From: CAADGY01 sp900696665
Lineage (GTDB): Bacteria; Acidobacteriota; Terriglobia; Bryobacterales; Bryobacteraceae
Assembly: GCA_035063885.1 (NCBI GenBank)
Contig: JAPSFM010000001.1
Coordinates: forward strand, 1 to 64,000
Length of the DNA stretch: 64,000 bases
Reading direction: 5' to 3'
A program made the translations under genes and the position numbers. This document shows, one piece after another, positions 18,074 through 26,999 of this stretch. Each line of letters opens with the position of its first letter. Position 1 is the first letter of the stretch. The notes under the pieces were generated by a model. It was not told where the DNA came from. It worked only from the letters and a program-made list of their open reading frames with translations, and did not search any database.

Positions 18074-19480
18074 CTAGCGGGCGATGGCGGAATTATACAA
18101 AGGGGGTCTTCGCGTATGAAACTCCGTTGCCCCTTCGAGCGCCGCGCCCACCCTCAGGATAACGCCTTCTTCAAACGGCCGCCCTACGATTTGAAGCCCG
18201 AGCGGAAGCCCCGGTTCCGTGAAGCCGCAAGGCATGGACAGAGCGGGATAGCCCAGAACGTTGATGCCCCGCACCAGCCTGGTTGTCGCCAGCCGCACAT
18301 CTTCCTCTTCACCGTCGAACATCACCTTACTCTGCCCGATTCGAGGGGCCGCCATCGGCGTCGCTGGAGTAAAGAAACAGTCGATGCGGCTCCACAGCGC
18401 GGAAAATTCCGCACAAAGAACGCTACGCAAACGCTGTGCATTGATGTAATCGGTCGCCTGGAGAAGCCGGCCTTGGTCCAGCAAAGCCAATACGTCCGGA
18501 CCGAACTGATCGCGTTCGGCCATGCGGTTTTCCATGATCGCGGAAGCTTCCGCCAACAGGATCACCCGGCCCACGGTGTTCAGGGCCTGAACATCGGGGA
18601 ATGGCAGCCGCACCAGGGACGCGCCAAGCTGTTCGGCTACTTTGCCCATCGCCTCGACAGCCGCGGCACATTCCGGCGCGACGCGCTCGAAGTAGTGGTT
18701 TTCCGGCAGGCCGATGCGAAGGCCGGCGATGGAGCGGTTGGCTTCGGATAGATAATCCGCTACGGGAGCACGGCTGGAAGTCTGGTCCCGGGCGTCGTGT
18801 CCGGCAATCGCTTGCAGCACGGCGGCGGCGTCGCGCACGGAGCGGGTCATCGGACCCATATGATCCAGGTTGTAGCCGAGCGGAAAGACGCCATAACGGC
18901 TGACACGTCCGAAGGTCGGCTTCAGGCCGACAGTTCCGCAATAGGAAGCGGGAATACGAATCGAACCGCCTGTATCGCTCCCCATGCCCACGAAAGCCAT
19001 TCCGGAGGCCACGGCTGCGCCCGAGCCGCCGCTGGAGCCGCCCGGAATTCGTTCCGGATCCCATGGATTTCGCACCGGGCCAAAATGAGGATTGCCGGAC
19101 GTGATCCCATAAGCCAGCTCGTGCAAACCTGTTTTGGCCAGGAGTACGGTTCCGGCGTCCCGGAGCCGTTCCGTCACAGTGGCGTCGTGAGTGGGCACAT
19201 GGTTCGCAAAGAGTTTCGACCCGCAAGTCGTCCGCACGCCTTTCGTATAGAAGTTGTCCTTTAGAACGATAGGAATTCCGTGCAGTAATCCCAAATCCTT
19301 CCCCGATGCCAATTCCTCTTCGGCCTGTTTTGCGCGCCGAAGAGCTTCCTCCTCAAGCACCGTGAGGCAGGCATTAAGCCGGGGATTGAGTTCGCGAATG
19401 CCCTCGAGACATTGGGAGGTCAGATCAACCGGGGACAGATCGCCCCTACGAATCGCCGCGGCTGCTTCGAGGGTGGTCAT
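18074..19480 (-). CDS. Amidase-signature family amidase (GatA/AtzE-like)
   Basis: A 468-residue amidase-signature hydrolase. The Ser-cisSer-Lys triad is visible: Lys 74 in GIPIVLKDNF, the cis-Ser in RIPGGSSGGSGAAVASG, and the nucleophile Ser 173 in GSDTGGSIRIPAS. The start at 19480 is chosen because its ATG shares an ATGA with the stop of a 57-residue gene that resembles GatC/AtzG. The frame is open further, to a TTG at 19552. GatA itself is less likely since no gatB is near, and the small partner is shorter than GatC. An AtzE-type amidase acting on biuret-like or other small amides is an inference. Confidence 0.88.
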   Translation of the reverse strand: MTTLEAAAAIRRGDLSPVDLTSQCLEGIRELNPRLNACLTVLEEEALRRAKQAEEELASGKDLGLLHGIPIVLKDNFYTKGVRTTCGSKLFANHVPTHDATVTERLRDAGTVLLAKTGLHELAYGITSGNPHFGPVRNPWDPERIPGGSSGGSGAAVASGMAFVGMGSDTGGSIRIPASYCGTVGLKPTFGRVSRYGVFPLGYNLDHMGPMTRSVRDAAAVLQAIAGHDARDQTSSRAPVADYLSEANRSIAGLRIGLPENHYFERVAPECAAAVEAMGKVAEQLGASLVRLPFPDVQALNTVGRVILLAEASAIMENRMAERDQFGPDVLALLDQGRLLQATDYINAQRLRSVLCAEFSALWSRIDCFFTPATPMAAPRIGQSKVMFDGEEEDVRLATTRLVRGINVLGYPALSMPCGFTEPGLPLGLQIVGRPFEEGVILRVGAALEGATEFHTRRPPLYNSAIAR

Positions 19481-19650
19481 TGGGTATCCGGACCGCATCC
19501 AAATGTAATGGCTGGTTCCTTCCCGGGAGCAAGCCCGCGTAGGACGGTGCAATCCTTTTCAAGCCGTTCCAGTGCAGGGAAAATTTTCTCCAGTTCGGAC
19601 GTGGGGATTCCCAGGTCGAGCCCTTCAGCGATGAGCTTCCAGTTCTTCAT
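19477..19650 (-). CDS. 57-residue GatC/AtzG-like small amidase subunit
   Basis: A short gene beginning MKNWKLIAEGLDLGIPTSEL and ending GCGPDTQ, 57 residues. Its stop overlaps the amidase start by an ATGA. The layout is two amphipathic helices (LIAEGLDLGI and ELEKIFPALERLEKD) and an extended C-terminal strand (EPAITF), which is the topology of GatC and of AtzG, the small subunit that wraps the AtzE amidase. No clear Shine-Dalgarno site is seen. The match is by pattern and context, not by a search, so the family name is inferred. It is divergent from the acyl-CoA dehydrogenase gene across 76 bp. Confidence 0.65.
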   Translation of the reverse strand: MKNWKLIAEGLDLGIPTSELEKIFPALERLEKDCTVLRGLAPGKEPAITFGCGPDTQ

Positions 19651-19726
19651 GAAAATTCATTCTACGGTGTTTCGCGGAGCGGCGCCGTTGAATCGTCCCG
19701 GCAGGGATGACATCATTCAAGAAGCC

Positions 19727-20905
19727 ATGTCCACCGATATCGAGCCGATAGAGCCCTCTCCGCTTACACGGCTGAGCGAAGAAGAAGAGGGTTTTCGTGC
19801 CGAAGTCCGCAGGTTTGCACGGGAGCAGATCGGGCCGCACGTCCGCGATATGGATGAAAAGGGTGTTTTCCGCAAGGAGATCATCCAACAGTTTTTCGAG
19901 TTGGGATTGATGAGCATCGAAATTCCCGAGGAACTGGGCGGACAAGGGGGGACATTCTTTCAGGCGGTGCTGGCGGTGGAGGAGTTATCCGCTGTAGACC
20001 CCTCCGCCGGCGTCATTGTCGACGTGCAGAACACGCTCGTCAACAATGCGCTGATGCGTTGGGCGAATGACGAGCAGAAGCGCGCCTATCTGCCCAGACT
20101 CGCCGGCAATGCGGTCGGTTCCTATGCGCTTTCCGAAGCCGGCGCCGGTTCGGATGCTTTTGCGCTGGCGGCTCGCGCGGAAGAAAAGGGCGAGGAGTAT
20201 GTCCTTAGCGGCCGAAAGCTTTGGATCACCAACGCCGCGGAGGCGGAACTATACCTCGTCTTTGCCACGCTGGATCCCGGCGCCGGGTATCGGGGTATCA
20301 CCTGCTTTCTTGTAGAAAGAGGATTTCCTGGTTTCGAGGTTGGCAAGAAAGAGGACAAACTCGGGATTCGGGCATCGTCCACCTGCGAACTGATTCTCGA
20401 TGCCTGCCGGGTACCGAAATCGAATGTCATCGGCGAGCCTGGTAAGGGATACAAGATCGCGATTGAAACTCTAAACGAAGGCCGGATCGGGATCGGCGCG
20501 CAGATGGTGGGGCTCGCGCGCGGCGCACTGGATCACGCTCTGGCGTATGCAAAACAAAGGAAGCAGTTTGGGGCGGCTATTGCCGGATTTCAAGGCGTGC
20601 AGTTTGCGCTGGCGGATATGGCGACGGAGTTGGAGGCAGCTCGCCTGCTCGTGTACAATGCCGCTCGTCTGCGGGATGCCGGAGCGCTATTTGTCCGGGA
20701 AGCCGCCATGGCGAAGTTGTACGCTTCGGAGGCGGCCGAACGAATCGCTTCAGCAGCAGTCGAAGTGCTGGGTGGAGTAGGTTTTACGAAGGATTACCCG
20801 GTTGAGAAACTGTATCGCGATGCGAAGATCGGGCGTATTTACGAGGGCACCAGCAACATGCAGCGGCTGACAATCGCCAAGCAAATTTTGGGGAAACCCG
20901 TTTAA
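19727..20905 (+). CDS. Acyl-CoA dehydrogenase
   Basis: A 392-residue flavoprotein of the acyl-CoA dehydrogenase family, oxidising acyl-CoA to enoyl-CoA in the cytoplasm and passing electrons to ETF (etfA/etfB lie at 42236-43977). Signature motifs are YALSEAGAGSDAFALAARAE, the FAD-binding KLWITNA and the C-terminal EVLGGVGFTKDYPVEKLYRD, RIYEGTSNMQRLTIAKQIL. The last one places the usual catalytic Glu in YEGT. The frame is open from 19412, but the ATG at 19727 gives the family length. Resemblance is to short/branched-chain enzymes, with the exact substrate unknown. Confidence 0.92.
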   Translation: MSTDIEPIEPSPLTRLSEEEEGFRAEVRRFAREQIGPHVRDMDEKGVFRKEIIQQFFELGLMSIEIPEELGGQGGTFFQAVLAVEELSAVDPSAGVIVDVQNTLVNNALMRWANDEQKRAYLPRLAGNAVGSYALSEAGAGSDAFALAARAEEKGEEYVLSGRKLWITNAAEAELYLVFATLDPGAGYRGITCFLVERGFPGFEVGKKEDKLGIRASSTCELILDACRVPKSNVIGEPGKGYKIAIETLNEGRIGIGAQMVGLARGALDHALAYAKQRKQFGAAIAGFQGVQFALADMATELEAARLLVYNAARLRDAGALFVREAAMAKLYASEAAERIASAAVEVLGGVGFTKDYPVEKLYRDAKIGRIYEGTSNMQRLTIAKQILGKPV

Positions 20906-20937
20906 ATTCAATACGTCTTAGGAAGAAAGAGGGACCT

Positions 20938-21726
20938 ATGCGCCAGCTTCTCACTGCCGCGACGCTCTGCATGCTTCTATCCGGAATGGGTATGGCTGCC
21001 AAGACTGACCTGAGCCCGGCCGAGGTAGATGAGATCATCGCCAAATTTGCCGCAAAAGAGGCTGAATTTGCAAAAGCTCGGGAGAACTACACCTACCGGC
21101 AGACGGTTCGAATTCAGGAACTGGACGCTGCTGGAAATGTTCAGGGCCGGCATGAGATGGTTTCCGACATCATCTTCTCACCCGATGGCAAGCGCACCGA
21201 GAAGGTTGTCCGGGCGCCGGTCTCCACGCTCAAGAACATCCTTCTTACGCCCGAAGACGAACAGGATCTGCGCAACGTACAGCCGTTCGTATTGACGACG
21301 AAGGATATCCCGGACTATTACATCCGTTTTCTCGGCAAAGAGACTCTGGACGAAATTCCCTGTTACGCATTCGCCGTGAAGCCGAAGCAGATGGAAGCCG
21401 GCAAGCGGTACTTCCAGGGAATTGTCTGGGTGGACGATCGCGACCTGCAGATCGTCAAGACCTACGGGCGCGGCGTCGGTCTTCTCAAGAAGAACTCCGA
21501 CAACCAATTCCCCAAATTTGAGACCTTCCGGGAACAGATCGACGGCAAGTACTGGTTTCCGACCTATACGTCAGCCAACGATACGCTCTATTTTCAAGCT
21601 GGTCCGCAGCGGATCCGGATGATTGTCCGATACCAGGATTACAAGCAGTTCAAGGCCGAAACGACAATCAAATTCGGCGAAGAGGTGGATACGCCGCCTT
21701 CTGCCGAAGAACCGAAAAAACCCTGA
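20938..21726 (+). CDS. Secreted protein of unknown function
   Basis: A 262-residue exported protein with signal peptide (MRQLLTAATLCMLLSGMGMA). The mature part is strand-rich (NYTYRQTVRIQELDAAGNVQ, YFQGIVWVDDRDLQIVKTYG) and recalls the LolA/LolB-type outer-membrane lipoprotein-sorting fold, but no lipobox Cys is present. No catalytic motif is evident. It follows the acyl-CoA dehydrogenase by 32 bp, and AGAAAGAGGGA upstream of the ATG is a good ribosome site. Function not recognised. Confidence 0.65.
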   Translation: MRQLLTAATLCMLLSGMGMAAKTDLSPAEVDEIIAKFAAKEAEFAKARENYTYRQTVRIQELDAAGNVQGRHEMVSDIIFSPDGKRTEKVVRAPVSTLKNILLTPEDEQDLRNVQPFVLTTKDIPDYYIRFLGKETLDEIPCYAFAVKPKQMEAGKRYFQGIVWVDDRDLQIVKTYGRGVGLLKKNSDNQFPKFETFREQIDGKYWFPTYTSANDTLYFQAGPQRIRMIVRYQDYKQFKAETTIKFGEEVDTPPSAEEPKKP

Positions 21727-21794
21727 TTTCACCGTTCACAAGGTAAAACGCACAGGTCGAAACACTGTCCTGCACCCGGGTGGTCCCCTTTTCG

Positions 21795-21800
21795 TACAAT
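21795..21800 (+). promoter_or_regulatory. Candidate -10 element (TACAAT) for the radical SAM gene
   Basis: TACAAT preceded by CG lies 16 bases before the radical SAM ATG, predicting a very short leader. The same CGTACAAT-type element occurs before pheS at a similar distance. No good -35 box is seen. Confidence 0.3.
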
Positions 21801-21816
21801 AGGGATCTGCATCTAT

Positions 21817-22848
21817 ATGGGAACAAGGGGGTTGACCTTTCGGCGGCGGGTGCGGGCGATCTCGAGGCGGGCGCGCGAATTGCGTATGATCGCCAAAGGG
21901 GTTTTTTCCACGGATCATCCGATCCTTGCCCACCTGATTCCAATCCGGCGCTGCAACTTGTCCTGCAAGTATTGCAATGAGTACGATAACGTCTCCAAGC
22001 CGGTGCCGACGGAAATCATGTTGGGGCGGATCGACCGGCTTGCGGCTCTGGGCACCACGATCATCACCATCAGCGGCGGCGAGCCGCTGCTTCATCCGGA
22101 CCTGGATCAGATCATCACACGGATTCGCCGTCGCGGAATTCTGGCGGGCCTGATCACGAACGGTTACCTGTTGACTGCCGAGCGAATTCGCCGCCTGAAC
22201 AAAGCCGGGCTGGATCACCTGCAAATCAGCATCGACAACGTCCAACCGGACGAGGTCTCGAAAAAGAGTTTAAAAGTGCTGGACAGGAAGCTCCAGTTGC
22301 TGGCGGGCGCCGCCCTGTTTCATGTGAATATCAATTCGGTGCTTGGCGGCGGCATCCGGAATCCCGAAGATGCCCTTGTGGTTGGGAAGCGAGCCGTGGA
22401 ATTGGGCTTCACCTCAACGATCGGCATTATTCACGATGGCGACGGCCAGTTGCGGCCTCTGGGCAGGCGTGAACGCGAAGTGTACCACCAGATGAAGCGG
22501 CTGGAGAAAAGCAGTTACGCTCAGGTCAACTATTTTCAGGATGCCATCGCGGAAGGGCGTCCGAACCGTTGGCGTTGCCGGGCGGGCGGACGGTATTTGT
22601 ACATCTGCGAAGACGGATTGGTGCATTACTGCTCACAGCAGCGGGGCTACCCGGCCAAGCCTCTGATGGAATACACGGTCGACGATATCCGGAGAGAATA
22701 TCTGACCGAGAAAGGCTGCGCCCCCAACTGCACGGTTTCTTGTGTTCACCAGATCTCGTATTTCGATTTCTGGCGAGGCAAGCAGACGATTCGCTCTGCG
22801 GAGGCGGCGCCGGAAACCGCTCCGCTCGTGCACATCGAAATGAACTGA
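21817..22848 (+). CDS. Radical SAM protein with SPASM-like cysteine cluster
   Basis: A 343-residue radical SAM enzyme. The CX3CX2C iron-sulfur motif is in RRCNLSCKYC (Cys 46, 50, 53), and the SAM-binding GGEPLLHPDLDQI follows. The C-terminal 80 residues hold eight or so cysteines (WRCRAGG, YICEDG, HYCSQQ, GCAPNCTVSC), which suggests auxiliary SPASM or twitch clusters. Family members modify peptides, lipids (HpnH-type) or cofactors. No precursor peptide or hopanoid gene is visible nearby, so the substrate is unknown. It converges with lptFG with a 16-bp gap. Confidence 0.85.
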   Translation: MGTRGLTFRRRVRAISRRARELRMIAKGVFSTDHPILAHLIPIRRCNLSCKYCNEYDNVSKPVPTEIMLGRIDRLAALGTTIITISGGEPLLHPDLDQIITRIRRRGILAGLITNGYLLTAERIRRLNKAGLDHLQISIDNVQPDEVSKKSLKVLDRKLQLLAGAALFHVNINSVLGGGIRNPEDALVVGKRAVELGFTSTIGIIHDGDGQLRPLGRREREVYHQMKRLEKSSYAQVNYFQDAIAEGRPNRWRCRAGGRYLYICEDGLVHYCSQQRGYPAKPLMEYTVDDIRREYLTEKGCAPNCTVSCVHQISYFDFWRGKQTIRSAEAAPETAPLVHIEMN

Positions 22849-22864
22849 TTGCGTTCCGCTCTTA

Positions 22865-25189
22865 TCAGCTCTTCAGACGCGCCATCATGTAAAGTCCGGC
22901 GAGGGAAAAGACCGCATCAGGCGACCAGGCGGCCACTTGCGGAGGGAGTTGCGCCACGTTCCCCATCTGTTCGAAGAGGGAGTTGGTGGCAAGATAGGCG
23001 ATCGCAATGCCCAGGCTTACGCCGACCCCTGCCATGGCTCCACGGTTGCCGGTCACGAAAGCAAAGGGAACCGCGATCAACGCCATGATGAGCGTGAATA
23101 ACGGGACCGAGAATTTCTTGTAGAACTGTACCTGTAAGCGGACCGTATCGAAGCCGCTTTGCTGAAGCTCGCTAATATAGCTGGCGAGTTCGTGGTAATT
23201 CATCTGCTTGTCCTGTTTTACTTCCTTCAGGAAATAGCTGGGCGGTTCGTTCAACTCGGGAAATGTAGCGGTCTGGCCCCGAAAATCGCGGAAAGTTTCA
23301 CCGTTTGTGCCACCGCCAAGTTCCCGCATCCAGCCATTCTGAAAGATCCACGTCTTCAGGGACGGCTGCCACAACGCTCTTTCGGCCGAGATATGCCGGG
23401 TCAGACGGAACGTGCCAGGGTCCAGTTCGTAAACGGAGATGCCGCCCATTACGCTGGAGACCGGATCGAAATACCTGTAATAGTAAATGCGGGAACCATT
23501 TCCGAAAATCCATTTCCGGTCGGGCCGCAGGTACGTCTGGATCGGCTTTCCCCGGATCTCATTGCGGATCGCATCCTGTTTGCGGTTCGTATCGGGAATG
23601 ATGTAGTGATCGAACGCAAAGAGCGCACCGCTTAGCCCCGCGCTAATCAACAGAATGGGAATGGTCAGGCGATGCAGCGATACGCCGCAGGCCTTCATGG
23701 CTGTCACTTCGTTATTCTTGGTCAAAATGCCGAAAGTAACGAGTACGGCCACCAGCACGCTCAAGGGTGCAAGATCATATAACAGTTTCGGAGTCAGGAA
23801 GAACAAAAACGCAAATACACGCTGCATGGGTATGTTGTTGCGAATTACGTCCCCCAGCAATTCGAAGAACTGATAGACATGCGTCATCAGAACAAAGCTT
23901 GCCAATAGCAGACCGAAGTAGAAGAGGAAACCGTTCAGGATATATGTATCGACGATCTGGGGAAGTAGCGGCATGCGGCCGCCGGAGCGGCGGGAAATCG
24001 GTCCGGGACGCGACGGCAGCCGGTGGAGCATCCCTCGCAGGATACGCCCGATCCAGGTCAATGCGGTGCCGGCCCAATCTCTGTCGCCGGGACGCTCGAG
24101 GCGAGCCAGCAAAATGATTCCCGTGATCGCAAACGCGATATTTGGCATCCAGACCGCGATGCCCGCCGGCAGCGTGCCCTGCCGTGCCACACCAATCAGG
24201 CTGATCAGGGCCATGTAGTACGTGAAGGCCAGCAAAACCGTCATCACGATGGCGGTGGACTTACCTGCCTTGCGTGTGGATACGCCGAGCGGCAGGCCGG
24301 CAAGCGCCAACAGGATACATCCGAGCGGAAGCGCGAAGCGTTGATGAAGCTCGATGCGCGCATCCACCGACTTTTCTGCTTCCGCCATGAGCTGAAAAGT
24401 CGGCATCTCGCTGTATGCTTTGGCGGTACGGATTTCCGGCGGTTCGGCCACCAGCACCTGGTCACCCTTCGGGAATCCAGTATTGAAATACTGCGCCGGG
24501 TCTTTTCCGACTTCGTAGGTCCGCCCGTTCAGCATGGAAACCTGAATGTGGCTGCGCTCCACATCGGCGACAGCGATTGCTTCCGCGGCGACGGTAATTC
24601 GCGGGTCGTCGCTTGCCTCCTCGGTCCTCGACATTCTCTCGTTGGCCGGAGTGAGGTCCGCCATGAAGACCTTTTTCCACCGTGTCACCGGACCGGGCTC
24701 CACATCCCCGACATAGAGGATTGTGTTGGTGAGGGTCTCTTCAAAAACCCGCGGCCGGATCTCGGCTGTCATTTGCTCGGCAACCAGCTTATTCAGGACG
24801 CGGTAGGTTTCCTGAATCGATAGCGGCGTGAGCCATAGGGACGTAGCTGCCGCCGCAGCCGTGGCCAGCACCGCGAATGTCATAACGGGCCAGAAAACTC
24901 GCCGGCCTGGTACGCCCGCCGCCCTCATGGCCGTGATCTCGCCGTCGCTTGCCATCCGGCTGAGTCCGATCAACGTACCAACAAGAACTCCGACCGGTAT
25001 AGTGAACGTCAGCACAAACGGAAGCACGAGAACGAAGAGGAGACCGACCGTGTCGATAGGCATCGAGCTGCGAACCAGCAGTTCGAACAGCCGGCCTACC
25101 CTTTGCAAGAAAAGGACGAAGGTGAAAAGAACAATGCCAAGGATGGCACTCGACGTAATTTCCCGGAAAACGGTTCTACCTAGTGTCAT
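22865..25189 (-). CDS. Fused LptF-LptG lipopolysaccharide export permease
   Basis: One uninterrupted 774-residue frame containing two complete YjgP/YjgQ permeases. Residues 1-405 form an LptF-like half (spans at about 15-35 and 50-75, a periplasmic beta-jellyroll, then four C-terminal spans near 285-375). Residues 406-774 repeat the plan, starting MPLLPQIVDTYILNGFLFYF, with EVTAMKACGVSLHRL and the closing IMALIAVPFAFVTG. In most bacteria LptF and LptG are separate proteins that form a heterodimer with LptB to extract LPS. Here they would be covalently linked. It follows the tldE-like gene by 16 bp. Confidence 0.88.
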   Translation of the reverse strand: MTLGRTVFREITSSAILGIVLFTFVLFLQRVGRLFELLVRSSMPIDTVGLLFVLVLPFVLTFTIPVGVLVGTLIGLSRMASDGEITAMRAAGVPGRRVFWPVMTFAVLATAAAAATSLWLTPLSIQETYRVLNKLVAEQMTAEIRPRVFEETLTNTILYVGDVEPGPVTRWKKVFMADLTPANERMSRTEEASDDPRITVAAEAIAVADVERSHIQVSMLNGRTYEVGKDPAQYFNTGFPKGDQVLVAEPPEIRTAKAYSEMPTFQLMAEAEKSVDARIELHQRFALPLGCILLALAGLPLGVSTRKAGKSTAIVMTVLLAFTYYMALISLIGVARQGTLPAGIAVWMPNIAFAITGIILLARLERPGDRDWAGTALTWIGRILRGMLHRLPSRPGPISRRSGGRMPLLPQIVDTYILNGFLFYFGLLLASFVLMTHVYQFFELLGDVIRNNIPMQRVFAFLFFLTPKLLYDLAPLSVLVAVLVTFGILTKNNEVTAMKACGVSLHRLTIPILLISAGLSGALFAFDHYIIPDTNRKQDAIRNEIRGKPIQTYLRPDRKWIFGNGSRIYYYRYFDPVSSVMGGISVYELDPGTFRLTRHISAERALWQPSLKTWIFQNGWMRELGGGTNGETFRDFRGQTATFPELNEPPSYFLKEVKQDKQMNYHELASYISELQQSGFDTVRLQVQFYKKFSVPLFTLIMALIAVPFAFVTGNRGAMAGVGVSLGIAIAYLATNSLFEQMGNVAQLPPQVAAWSPDAVFSLAGLYMMARLKS

Positions 25190-25205
25190 TAGCTAACAGG
25201 TAAGC

Positions 25206-26999
25206 TCACGCAGTTCCTGATGCGGCAGCCCTTTCTGAAAGAGACGGCGGCGGCACGAGCGGCAGTTTCGGCAATTGCTCCTGGGAACGCTCAAGCTCGA
25301 GTTCGTCGAACAGGACAGAGGGTGCGACCACGGTTGCAGGCGTCACAAACGCCGCTCCGCCAGTGGCGGCGAACGGAGCGGTGTTGTCGAGGAAATCGAA
25401 AACGTGATTTTCGCCGGACGCCGCCACGATATCGCGCAGGCTGCGAACCGACAGGTTCCGGAAGCGCATGCCGCGTACCAGTTCTTCACGGCCATCGGCA
25501 TAGACGCGATACACCAGGACGGGGAGACTTACCGGATTTCGTCCACCGGAGGCCTGAGCCATTCCCGCAGCCAGGCGGCGAATCTCGTCCAGTGGGGCCG
25601 TGGATGGATAATCGAGTTTTCTGATGATCAGGCCATAGGGTTTGTTGCGCTCGCGGCACATTCCGGTCAACTTCCGCTTCAACTCTTCCACGGAAGCGGT
25701 TTGGGACGCCTTGATAAACAGGTTGCCGAAGGTGGCGCCCTTTGCTCCGAAATTTCCGGGGAGCCTCGCCCTGCCGTTCGAACCCGAGTAACCTCGCACC
25801 GGCTGGCGGGTCAACAGCATGTTTTTGAGTGTTCCTTTTTCGATTATGGTTAAGGGAACCGGCGGCACGCCCTCCATGTCGACGGGGTAGTATCCAAGTA
25901 AGGATCTGCCGCGCCACTGCGATTGTGTCGGGTCGTCCACCACATCTATCCATTCCGGAAGAATCCGCGAGTTGATTCGTCCTTCGAGCTCACTCTGGCC
26001 GAGAGGGATGGGGCGGTTCGGCTCGGAAACCGGACGGCGAATTATTGCCAGGTTGTCTCCAAGAACCTGAGCGAACATCTGCGGAGCAGCTTCTCCTTCC
26101 AGAAGTACGGGTCCGATGTAACTTTCGCCGGCGGGCGCCTGAACGATATCCGACAGGTTCTTTGCGAGAGTCGTAATACGCTGGCGCACCTCCGCTTCCG
26201 AAGGAAGATCGCTCACCTCGCGAACACAAATGACGGTGCCATTGCGGACCAGCATTCCATCCGGCGCCAGAGCGGCGCCGCGCACGCGTAGAAAGCTAAG
26301 GTTCTCCGGGATGCGGCACTGCGTGCCTTCGGAATTCGCATAATAGGCCGTGGATTGACCCGCCTGAAACTCAACGTCCGATTCGATAATAGCCGGATAA
26401 CCGGTGAATATCGCCGAAAGCTGTCTCACGCGTGTTTTCCATTCTTCCTGATTGATCATGTAGCGGCGGACGGGCAGGATCTTCTGCGTGGGTTGAGCTT
26501 TCGCAAGATCCGCGAGAACCTCCGACTCCATCACATGCTGGAGGGCGGCGCGTTTGCGCGCGATTGCCTGCACAGCTCCTTTATAGGCCTGATCAGTTGC
26601 CAGCCAGAAAAACGTTCGCATGGCGAGCAAATCATTTTCGAGTGGAAATCCCGCCGAGCCCACACGGCCGAACAGGTTCGTGAAAATGTAGTTGGTATTG
26701 TCGAAGTCGTAGCTGCCGACGCGCACCTGGACACGGGGCAGCCTGACGCGTGTGCGCCGGCTGCCTATCAGGCCGCCCAGACTGGCGGAAGCCGAGAAGC
26801 TGTCGAGGTCGTCCAGTGAATACTCGATGTAGTAGGGCGAATCGAGACTTACGATACTGAGTTGGCGGGACCGCTCGATCTCTTCGCGCATGGCGTGCAG
26901 TATGGGGTCGGCGGCTTCCTGGGCGGCGGCAATGTGAGGAGAGACCGTTGCACAGACAGCCAGCAGGAATCCGGGCAGCCGGCGGGCGCTTCCGTTCAT
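25206..26999 (-). CDS. Exported TldE/PmbA-like protein lacking zinc ligands
   Basis: A 597-residue member of the TldD/PmbA superfamily with a signal peptide (RRLPGFLLAVCATVSPHIAA). It aligns with its upstream neighbour over the core (YIGPVLLEGEAAPQMFAQVL, SRILPEWIDVVDDPT, LLTRQPVRGYSGSNGRARLP). At the position of the HExxxH zinc motif it reads AQVLGD, and the C-terminal Cys ligand region (FDFLDNTAPFAATGG) has no Cys. It is thus the non-catalytic partner, as TldE/PmbA is for TldD. Start and stop overlap with the upstream TldD-like gene by 4 bp. The known E. coli pair is cytosolic, so export is unusual. Confidence 0.8.
   Translation of the reverse strand: MNGSARRLPGFLLAVCATVSPHIAAAQEAADPILHAMREEIERSRQLSIVSLDSPYYIEYSLDDLDSFSASASLGGLIGSRRTRVRLPRVQVRVGSYDFDNTNYIFTNLFGRVGSAGFPLENDLLAMRTFFWLATDQAYKGAVQAIARKRAALQHVMESEVLADLAKAQPTQKILPVRRYMINQEEWKTRVRQLSAIFTGYPAIIESDVEFQAGQSTAYYANSEGTQCRIPENLSFLRVRGAALAPDGMLVRNGTVICVREVSDLPSEAEVRQRITTLAKNLSDIVQAPAGESYIGPVLLEGEAAPQMFAQVLGDNLAIIRRPVSEPNRPIPLGQSELEGRINSRILPEWIDVVDDPTQSQWRGRSLLGYYPVDMEGVPPVPLTIIEKGTLKNMLLTRQPVRGYSGSNGRARLPGNFGAKGATFGNLFIKASQTASVEELKRKLTGMCRERNKPYGLIIRKLDYPSTAPLDEIRRLAAGMAQASGGRNPVSLPVLVYRVYADGREELVRGMRFRNLSVRSLRDIVAASGENHVFDFLDNTAPFAATGGAAFVTPATVVAPSVLFDELELERSQEQLPKLPLVPPPSLSERAAASGTA

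Noticed and set aside
17265..18077. 270-codon plus-strand frame
   Set aside because: Antisense shadow of the Gfo/Idh oxidoreductase, with no family motif.
19412..19726. 105-residue N-terminal extension of the acyl-CoA dehydrogenase
   Set aside because: It overlaps the amidase and the GatC/AtzG-like gene on the other strand and is not conserved-looking; family length starts at 19727.
24023..24823. 266-codon plus-strand frame
   Set aside because: Antisense to lptFG; its composition (His/Arg/Gln-rich) is that of a reverse-strand shadow.
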